From JAHEIJ01 sp040235565 (GTDB lineage Bacteria; Pseudomonadota; Gammaproteobacteria; UBA6429; Thiohalophilaceae): DNA of 10,269 bases. Made by a program: the position numbers and the translations under genes. Shown here piece after piece: positions 5,649 to 10,269 of this stretch. Where the stretch lies: positions 1 to 10,269 of the forward strand of contig JBECLA010000006.1 of NCBI GenBank assembly GCA_040235565.1. Reading direction: 5' to 3'. The stretch's first letter is position 1; each line of letters starts with the position of its first letter. The notes under the pieces were generated by a model that searched no databases, was not told the origin of the DNA, and saw only the letters and a list, made by a program, of their open reading frames with translations.

Positions 5649-6761
5649 CTAGTACCCAATCGGTAGCTCCGGCAACCGGCTGATGATATCGCGATACTTT
5701 TGCTGTAACGCTGACCAGCTTAGAAATGAAACCCCCGGCACGGGAGGTAAACGGTTGTGCTCGAGTTGCATTGCCAGTGCGGCCAGTTTATCCGCGAGTT
5801 GCCGGGCTTCCTGCTCATCGGTGCCGGAACCAGTGGTGTAACAGTAGTTGGTGGCAAACCATTCCGGGTAGGCCAGCCGATCCGGTATCACCGGGATACA
5901 CCCCGCGGCCACTGCTTCCAGCACTGCCAGACCCTGAAAATCGTGTTTCGCCGTTGAAACCACCACATGGGACTGCCGCAGCAACTGGCGATACGCCCCG
6001 CAATCCTCGACTCGACCCCATTGACCCAGTTGATTTTTTAAAGTATCCCGCATTTCCTCGAATAATGCCGGCACGGTCCGAAATGCCTGTCCCAGTATAT
6101 GCACCCGAAACGGTACCTTTCTCTCCACCAACAGACGCAAGGCCTGAAAAAAAATATCCGGCGCCTTGTCGTATTCCCAACGATGATTCCAGACAATGGT
6201 CAGCTCGTCCGGTTTAGCTGTCCCTTGCGGCTCAAACCAGTCATTTGCCAGCGGCACCGGTAATACGGAGGATTTGACCCCAAGCTGCTCCGGGATGCCA
6301 GCGGGCACTGCATCGGGCATTTTGCGTAATAATGCTCTGACCCCGGCGAGAAAGGACTGCCGATTATAGTCACTGTTAAAAACCAACTGCTGGGCAGCCA
6401 GGGCACTGTAGAGATTAATGACCTGGGGTTCGATACCGGCATGCGCCGACTCTCTGAGGGGATAAGCAAACTGGTTTTCATGAAAATACACTAACGCCGG
6501 GAGGTGCGCCAATGCCGGAACCAACCCGCGTAGCCCAGCCAGATCCACCATGGAGGTCGCAACCAGACAGTCGTAATCACGACTCAGGCGAGCCCGTGCG
6601 CCGACGCCCCAGACCAGGCTGTTGCCCCGGATCCGCCAACGAAAATAATGCGGTGGCAGCGTTAACACGGTCCAGTCATGTTCAGGCAGCGCCGTAACCA
6701 GCCCCTCTCGCCACTGGCGATGGCTGACGGCGTCATAGGCGGAGAGAAGCAAGATTCGCAT
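5649..6761 (-). CDS. GT-B glycosyltransferase, DUF3524/GTDC1 type (tRNA-queuosine mannosyltransferase homologue)
   Basis: A 370-residue soluble glycosyltransferase. The N-terminal domain carries the DUF3524/GTDC1 hallmarks: MRILLLSAYDAVSHRQW with the SH.QW motif at 13-17, TLPPHYFRWRIRG at 34-46, and YFHENQFAYP at 92-101. The C-terminal glycosyltransferase group 1 domain has WNHRWEYDKAPD at 192-203, HILGQ at 222-226, and the nucleotide-sugar motif FQGLAVLEAVAAGCIPVIPD at about 276-295 with the expected Glu at 283. The animal homologue GTDC1 was identified as QTMAN, which adds mannose to queuosine in tRNA-Asp; that the bacterial protein does the same is inference, and other acceptors are possible. 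It is divergent from slyD (107 nt between starts) and followed by a coupled 27-residue membrane ORF. A weak GGAA precedes the ATG. Confidence 0.88.
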   Translation of the reverse strand: MRILLLSAYDAVSHRQWREGLVTALPEHDWTVLTLPPHYFRWRIRGNSLVWGVGARARLSRDYDCLVATSMVDLAGLRGLVPALAHLPALVYFHENQFAYPLRESAHAGIEPQVINLYSALAAQQLVFNSDYNRQSFLAGVRALLRKMPDAVPAGIPEQLGVKSSVLPVPLANDWFEPQGTAKPDELTIVWNHRWEYDKAPDIFFQALRLLVERKVPFRVHILGQAFRTVPALFEEMRDTLKNQLGQWGRVEDCGAYRQLLRQSHVVVSTAKHDFQGLAVLEAVAAGCIPVIPDRLAYPEWFATNYCYTTGSGTDEQEARQLADKLAALAMQLEHNRLPPVPGVSFLSWSALQQKYRDIISRLPELPIGY

Positions 6762-6868
6762 TTTCGTTCCGGAAACTGGTATCCTTATGGTAATTAAATC
6801 TCATGTGCTCCCTCATTCGCCCCGCCGCGACCGGGATCGCACTTATTTTCCCAACCAAGGACAACTTA

Positions 6869-7351
6869 ATGCAAATTGCTGAAAACACAGTGGTCACCAT
6901 TGACTACACCCTCAAAGATGACAATGGTACAGTTCTCGACAGTTCCAATGATGGCCAGTTTGCCTATCTTCATGGTGCCAACAATATCATCCCCGGCCTG
7001 GAAAATGCCCTGACCGGAAAATCAAGCGGTGATGAAGTCAACGTTACCGTCAGCCCGGCCGAAGGTTATGGGGAGCGCAATGACAGCATGGTGCAGGCCG
7101 TACCACGGGACATGTTTGATTCCGAGCAGGAAATTCAGGTCGGGATGCAGTTTCACGCCCAGTCCCCTGAAGGTGAAATGATCGTCGTCACAGTGACCGA
7201 TGTCGAGGGAGATGATATTACCGTTGACGGTAATCACCCGCTGGCTGGAAAAAACCTGAATTTTGGTGTCAAGGTTGTTGATGTGCGGGAAGCTACCTCA
7301 GAAGAACTTGACCATGGCCATGTCCATGGACCGGGTGGTCATCAGCACTAA
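6869..7351 (+). CDS. slyD: SlyD-type FKBP peptidyl-prolyl cis-trans isomerase
   Basis: Cytoplasmic folding helper that isomerises prolyl bonds and binds metal. The FKBP domain is split around an insert-in-flap chaperone domain: MQIAENTVVTIDYTLKDD and FAYLHGANNIIPGLENAL (31-48) at the front, the insert roughly 70-120 (PAEGYGERND through VEGDDITVDGNHPLAG), and NFGVKVVDVREAT closing the fold. The 160-residue length is close to short SlyD/FkpB proteins. The tail has five histidines (H149, H151, H153, H158, H160; HGHVHGPGGHQH), typical of SlyD nickel binding but shorter and without the cysteines of the E. coli tail. The ATG at 6869 is chosen because AAGGA lies 7 nt upstream and the family starts there; the frame extends 22 codons further upstream without support. 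Confidence 0.93.
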   Translation: MQIAENTVVTIDYTLKDDNGTVLDSSNDGQFAYLHGANNIIPGLENALTGKSSGDEVNVTVSPAEGYGERNDSMVQAVPRDMFDSEQEIQVGMQFHAQSPEGEMIVVTVTDVEGDDITVDGNHPLAGKNLNFGVKVVDVREATSEELDHGHVHGPGGHQH

Positions 7352-7358
7352 AACTGAT

Positions 7359-7383
7359 GACGGGTGCCCATGGGGCACCCGTC
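7359..7383 (+). terminator. Hairpin terminator after slyD
   Basis: GACGGGTGCCC and GGGCACCCGTC form a perfect 11-bp GC-rich stem with a 3-nt loop 7 nt after the slyD stop, followed by the pyrimidine-rich TTCTGCTCT rather than a clean T-run. On the minus strand the stem is followed a few bases later by TTTT, so it may also stop minus-strand transcripts of the 81-residue gene. Confidence 0.65.
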
Positions 7384-7457
7384 TTCTGCTCTCGCACCAG
7401 GGCGTTAATTTCCCGCCGCAGCAGTGACCACGGCGGTTATCCGCAGTTCAAGCTTAA

Positions 7458-7703
7458 TCACGAAAAGGGCAATTCATTGGGGAAGGCCGGCCGGGCAAAC
7501 CCATAGCGGGCTTTGCCGCTGTACTTGTCATTCATTTGCCGGACACAATCCTCGGCAATCTGTTTCACTTCATGTCGACTGCCGACCCGATAACCGATAA
7601 TGGTATTGTTCTCGCTGGCAATCACATAGCAAAACCAGTTATCGTCCTGCGCACCCTGCGGGGTTACGCTTTTTTCAATCGAGACGATCCTGTAACGTGA
7701 CAT
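7458..7703 (-). CDS. Unidentified 81-residue conserved-type protein
   Basis: The protein begins MSRYRIVSIEKSVTPQGAQD and contains NWFCYVIASENNTIIGYRVG followed by SRHEVKQIAEDCVRQMN. Predicted order: strand, loop, two strands around NWFCYVIA and IIGYRVG, then one helix; it looks like a small alpha/beta cytoplasmic protein. I do not recognise a named family. Two tandem ATGs are present (7706 and 7703); AGGGGG ends one base before the first and four before the second, so the second is preferred slightly. On its upstream side TTGACC is present (near 7740-7750) but without a good -10 at the right distance. No membrane segment or signal peptide is seen. Confidence 0.75.
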   Translation of the reverse strand: MSRYRIVSIEKSVTPQGAQDDNWFCYVIASENNTIIGYRVGSRHEVKQIAEDCVRQMNDKYSGKARYGFARPAFPNELPFS

Positions 7704-7886
7704 CATGCCCCCTGGTTATTCATCAATCACGAATTGGATAGGGGTCAAATCTAGACATCCGTTATTGCGACTTTATGACACTGATCACCCTGTCATGGAA
7801 TACAGCCGCCATCGCCAATCCGGCGATACAACATGTCATGCTGTTGCAACAATTCATGCTTCCAGGGTGTGCTGTTACTTGCCTGG

Positions 7887-8192
7887 TCAGAGACGTTTGT
7901 ACAAGCGGCGCAGTTCCTGTTTCGCCTGCTCCAGTACCTCACGCTGATCAGAGTCGAGATTTTTACCGGCACGATTAATATAAAAATTCAGCATCGACAT
8001 CGCTGACTGAAAAGGCCTGGCCTTGCGTTGCGTACTGGTATCAGCAGATCGTTTTAATGAGCGGGCAATACGTCGCGGATCTTTCCAGGTAAACACCCCC
8101 TCTTCCAGTTCCAACGCATGACTTTCCCTCGTCACGCGGCCAGACCACTTATTCTGACCGGCTGCTAGAGATTTTTTCCTTGTTTTCGGCAT
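7887..8192 (-). CDS. DUF3175-like protein
   Basis: A 101-residue, strongly basic protein. The core KWSGRVTRESHALELEEGVF, TWKDPRRIARSLKRSAD, RPFQSAMSMLNFYINRAGKN and the C-terminal helix EQAKQELRRLYKRL match, from memory, the DUF3175 family, whose function is not known to me. Basic N- and C-termini (KTRKK, RRLYKRL) would fit nucleic-acid contact, an inference only. Start choice: ATG at 8192 gives the usual family length; the frame continues to a GTG at 8222 but neither start has a clear Shine-Dalgarno. A TATACC on the minus strand at 8218-8213 could be a -10 box, which would place transcription just before 8192 and favour the ATG. Confidence 0.82.
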   Translation of the reverse strand: MPKTRKKSLAAGQNKWSGRVTRESHALELEEGVFTWKDPRRIARSLKRSADTSTQRKARPFQSAMSMLNFYINRAGKNLDSDQREVLEQAKQELRRLYKRL

Positions 8193-8283
8193 ACAGGGAT
8201 TGATTACGCTGGGTATAAACACAAGCAGCGGTGTCCAGACCGCTGTTTCTGTCGCACTGGCATCGAAGCCTGAAATTGATCAA

Positions 8284-8541
8284 TCAGTTCAGGCCGCACA
8301 TCCCGCCACCACAACAGCCACCTGTGTTACAGGCAGGCGCGCTACCACTGCCCAGACTGGAACTTTTTACCACCTGTCCGCCTGTGGCAAGCTTGCTTAC
8401 CGGCGTCTCCGGCGGTGTATCACCACAGGCAATCCCTGCCCGCTCACACAGTTCGCCCCAGGTTGCGACGCTATCATTCATGGAGTGCTTGACTTCCAGG
8501 ACCTGGCCATTGGTTTCGCAAAAATAATCATAGCTTGGCAT
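8284..8541 (-). CDS. FmdB-like Cys-rich protein with degenerate zinc ribbon
   Basis: An 85-residue protein starting MPSYDYFCETNGQVLEVKHS, the N-terminal pattern of FmdB-family putative regulatory proteins. Canonical members carry CxxC ... CPxCG; here only C8 remains at the first site (CETNG) and the second pair is replaced by TWGELCERAGIACGDTP (C32, C39). A conserved-looking middle (PPETPVSKLATGGQV) leads to a Gly/Cys-rich tail CNTGGCCGGGMCGLN with C71, C76, C77 and C82. Metal binding may therefore have moved to the tail; this is inference. The ATG at 8541 has AAGGGTG at suitable spacing, and a TATAAT box lies upstream. The gene is divergent from the UDG-like gene. Confidence 0.85.
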   Translation of the reverse strand: MPSYDYFCETNGQVLEVKHSMNDSVATWGELCERAGIACGDTPPETPVSKLATGGQVVKSSSLGSGSAPACNTGGCCGGGMCGLN

Positions 8542-8580
8542 ACTGTCACCCTTTTGCAATTCTCATACAACACAGACTGT

Positions 8581-8586
8581 ATTATA
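8581..8586 (-). promoter_or_regulatory. Candidate -10 box (TATAAT) for the FmdB-like gene
   Basis: A perfect TATAAT on the minus strand would start transcription near 8575, some 34 nt before the ATG. The only -35-like sequence is TTGTGG (8611-8606) at 19-nt spacing. On the plus strand the same stretch reads TATTAT/TATAAG and could also serve the UDG-like gene, so this may be a divergent promoter. Confidence 0.4.
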
Positions 8587-8622
8587 TAAGGCCAACCCGT
8601 TACGACCACAAGTCATGGTACG

Positions 8623-9246
8623 ATGAAAGTCTCTCGATCTCTCCTGGCCCGCCATCAGGCACACCTGCGACAATGCCACCGCTGCCCTGCTATGCATGGC
8701 CCACCCGTCACCGGGGAGGCAGTGGTCTCTTCCGTGTTATTGATCGGCCAGGCCCCGGGTATCCGGGAGATCGAAGTGCACCGGCCCTTCGCCTGGACAG
8801 CGGGCAAGACCCTGTTCGGCTGGTTTGAACGGATTGGCCTCGAAGAAGAGCGCTTTCGGCATCAGGTGTATATGGCCGCAGTGTGTCGTTGTTTCCCCGG
8901 CAAGAATCCCGCTGGTGGCGATCGGGTACCGAGCCAGGAGGAAATCAGTAACTGTTCTGACTGGCTCGCCAGTGAAGTGCAGCTGCTTCGCCCCCAGCTC
9001 ATCCTGCCCGTGGGCAAGCTGGCCATCGCCCGGATCATGCCGGTAAAAAAACTGGATGCCGTCATTGGCAAAACCCACCGACTCCAATTTCATGCTCACC
9101 TTGCAGATGTCATCCCCCTGCCGCATCCATCCGGTGCTTCCACCTGGCACCGGACCGAACCGGGCAAGAGTTTATTGAACCAGGCACTACGGCTGATCAA
9201 GAAGCATCCCGCCTGGCAAAGCCTGTTACAGGCGAATGAATCATGA
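8623..9246 (+). CDS. Uracil-DNA glycosylase superfamily protein, Fe-S type, atypical
   Basis: A 207-residue DNA-repair-type protein. N-terminal C18xxC21 (RQCHRCP), then LLIGQAPG at 39-46, HRPFAWTAGKTLFGWFERIG at 53-72, C90 within VCRCFPGKN, C111 within EEISNC, and the late motif HPSGASTWHR. The four cysteines C18, C21, C90 and C111 match the [4Fe-4S] pattern of family 4/5 UDGs; C88 is extra. Compared with family 4 as I remember it, the Glu of GE(G/A)PG is Gln (Q43), and the Asn of the TNVVKC stretch, which contacts uracil, is Ala (A86 in YMAAVCRC). Uracil excision is therefore not certain; substrate may differ or activity be lost. The ATG at 8623 has no clear ribosome site. Convergent with cmoM, 34 nt apart. 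Confidence 0.85.
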   Translation: MKVSRSLLARHQAHLRQCHRCPAMHGPPVTGEAVVSSVLLIGQAPGIREIEVHRPFAWTAGKTLFGWFERIGLEEERFRHQVYMAAVCRCFPGKNPAGGDRVPSQEEISNCSDWLASEVQLLRPQLILPVGKLAIARIMPVKKLDAVIGKTHRLQFHAHLADVIPLPHPSGASTWHRTEPGKSLLNQALRLIKKHPAWQSLLQANES

Positions 9247-9280
9247 TGGAACTTGAACTCAAACCGGAGTGAGTGTCGGA

Positions 9281-10057
9281 TCAGGTTTTAGCTTGCGCCA
9301 GGACATGCATGTATCGCCCCAGCCCGATAAAGGGTTCCTGGCGACAAAAGCGACGCTCCATTTCGATGATATCGTCGAGGGAACGCTGCTCGCGGATGTC
9401 ACGAGGCAAATAATCATAAATGATCCGTACCCCGCTGCGCGACAGGACGGTCAGGCCAAGCCTGTCGAGCCAGGCAAATACATCCTCCGGCACGAGTGGA
9501 TTCGTGGGCGTGAGGCTGTTGGGATGACCGGTATATTGCCCGGCAGCGAGTTTGCGAAAATTGCCACGCAACAGATTGCGCATCACCAGGCTGTTGCGAT
9601 TGTAAAACAACAGGGAAAAAAAGCCGCCGGGCCGAAGTAATCCAGACAATCCTTCCAGGGTAGCGAGCGGTTCACTGACCCACTCCAGTACGGCATGGAA
9701 CAACACCAGATCAAATTGTCCCGCGACATGCTGCTGTAAATCCTGCACCGCGGACTCGATGAAAGTGACCTCCGCATCCGGTGCCTGCTCGGTGAATACC
9801 TGTTTGGCTGCCTGGATCATTTCCGCGGAGTGATCACATAACACCACCTCATGTCCCAGTTGCGCCAGATACAGACTCAGGTAACCCGGCCCGCAACCGG
9901 CATCCAGAACACGCAAAGGGGTATCGGCAGGTAACCGGCCAAGCAGTGTGTCGAGATCTTCTTTCAGGATAACCAGGCGTATCTGGCCCTTGGGACTGCC
10001 ATAGATATTGTCGGTAAAACGGCGCGCCAGGTCGTCAAAATTTCTGTCATGACTCAT
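9281..10057 (-). CDS. cmoM: tRNA 5-carboxymethoxyuridine methyltransferase
   Basis: SAM-dependent enzyme that methylates cmo5U at wobble position 34 of certain tRNAs to give mcmo5U, a late step after CmoA and CmoB. The 258-residue protein is strongly like E. coli CmoM (formerly SmtA): the start has DRNFDDLARRF and NIYGSPKGQIR, SAM motif I is VLDAGCGPG (50-58), then VVLCDHSAEMI (71-81), FHAVLEWV (120-127), LRPGGFFSLLFYNRN, and the ending FCRQEPFIGLGRYMHVLAQ. The ATG at 10057 is supported by that family start; the nearest GGAGG is 15 nt upstream, too far for ideal initiation. A minus-strand frame entering from the right edge stops 38 nt upstream, so the two may be cotranscribed. No terminator is visible before the convergent UDG-like gene. 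Confidence 0.95.
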   Translation of the reverse strand: MSHDRNFDDLARRFTDNIYGSPKGQIRLVILKEDLDTLLGRLPADTPLRVLDAGCGPGYLSLYLAQLGHEVVLCDHSAEMIQAAKQVFTEQAPDAEVTFIESAVQDLQQHVAGQFDLVLFHAVLEWVSEPLATLEGLSGLLRPGGFFSLLFYNRNSLVMRNLLRGNFRKLAAGQYTGHPNSLTPTNPLVPEDVFAWLDRLGLTVLSRSGVRIIYDYLPRDIREQRSLDDIIEMERRFCRQEPFIGLGRYMHVLAQAKT

Positions 10058-10095
10058 GACAGTATCTTAACGCCTCCAACGATGCTCAATTCGGT

Positions 10096-10269
10096 TTATT
10101 CCAGCCATTCCACCACATAATACATGCGCAGGCCTTCCGAGGATCGGGAAGGCCCAACTACCCTGGCAGGAAACTTTTTCCCGGCGGGATCAGCATGCTG
10201 CCGGGCATCGTTTTCCGATGCCATGATCTCGACGGAATTTTCCGGTACCCGACCTCGACTTTTGCGCGG
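10096..10269 (-). CDS. C-terminal part of an unidentified protein (5' end outside window)
   Basis: On the minus strand a frame is open from the window edge for 57 codons to a TAA at 10098-10096. It contains ENSVEIMASENDARQHADP, FPARVVGPSRSSEG and ends LRMYYVVEWLE. The composition (charged helix, then a strand-rich ending) looks like real protein rather than a shadow, and no overlapping gene competes. I do not recognise a family. It stops 38 nt before cmoM on the same strand. An internal ATG would give 42 residues but lacks a ribosome site, so a longer gene beyond the edge is more likely. Confidence 0.55.
   Translation of the reverse strand, partial: PRKSRGRVPENSVEIMASENDARQHADPAGKKFPARVVGPSRSSEGLRMYYVVEWLE

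Noticed and set aside
5726..6217. Plus-strand 163-codon frame inside the glycosyltransferase gene
   Set aside because: Proline/arginine-rich shadow of a well-supported antisense gene; no family resemblance.
6762..6868. Possible divergent promoter between the glycosyltransferase and slyD
   Set aside because: AT-rich hexamers (TATGGT, TATCCT) are present but no -35 at a fitting distance could be found on either strand.
7762..7857. Minus-strand 31-codon Cys-rich frame (begins MNCCNSMTCC) in the 7704-7886 gap
   Set aside because: The GGAAG before the ATG is too close, there is no promoter or neighbour coupling, and cysteines here arise from simple TGT/TGC repeats; chance is more likely.
8200..8589. 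Plus-strand 129-codon frame across the FmdB-like gene
   Set aside because: Antisense shadow; the minus-strand protein has a clear family start, tail and ribosome site.
9269..9640. Plus-strand 123-codon frame antisense to cmoM
   Set aside because: Translation shows no domain, and cmoM matches the E. coli protein along its whole length.

Overview
The window looks like a stretch of a gammaproteobacterial chromosome. The evidence is a CmoM-type tRNA methyltransferase close to the E. coli protein, a SlyD-type FKBP, a YdcH/DUF465 protein, and several small proteins of families I associate with gammaproteobacteria (DUF3175-like, DUF6316-like, FmdB-like). Genus assignment is not possible by eye. I see no rRNA, tRNA, CRISPR array, insertion sequence, integrase or phage gene; this is a densely packed housekeeping and conserved-orphan region.

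Left part (1-2200): the 3' end of an S-adenosylhomocysteine hydrolase gene (ahcY, 5' end outside the window) is followed 24 nt later by pcm, the isoaspartyl-protein methyltransferase. The pair makes metabolic sense, because Pcm produces the SAH that AhcY removes. A long hairpin separates pcm from a convergent 73-residue HMA-like gene, which has its own strong sigma70-type promoter.

Channel operon (2210-4307, minus strand): a 127-residue multi-span membrane protein gene lies immediately upstream of a 565-residue two-TM potassium channel with two cytoplasmic RCK/TrkA-N domains. A hairpin with a T-rich tail ends the unit, directly abutting the promoter of the HMA-like gene. Upstream lies a ~450-nt AT-rich gene-free stretch with a 12-bp palindrome and two inverted repeats.

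Middle (4757-7383): a near-consensus promoter drives a 64-residue DUF6316-like protein, followed by a YdcH/DUF465 gene. Convergent to these is a GT-B glycosyltransferase of the DUF3524/GTDC1 type (homologues of the tRNA-queuosine mannosyltransferase). Two bases after its stop sits an easily missed ORF for a 27-residue single-pass membrane peptide. Divergent from it is slyD, ended by a perfect 11-bp stem.

Right part (7458-10269): three small minus-strand genes (an unidentified 81-residue protein, a DUF3175-like protein, an FmdB-like Cys-rich protein) lie next to a divergent uracil-DNA-glycosylase-superfamily gene with atypical active-site positions. Convergent with it is cmoM (wobble uridine methylation), preceded by the 3' end of an unidentified gene running off the right edge.

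Two recurring themes are visible: SAM/SAH turnover (ahcY, pcm, cmoM) and possible tRNA wobble-base modification (queuosine glycosyltransferase homologue, cmoM). I see no clear multi-gene novel defence or mobile system. The most interesting items are the bacterial QTMAN-like glycosyltransferase with its coupled micro-ORF, the channel plus membrane-partner operon, and the atypical UDG-superfamily protein.
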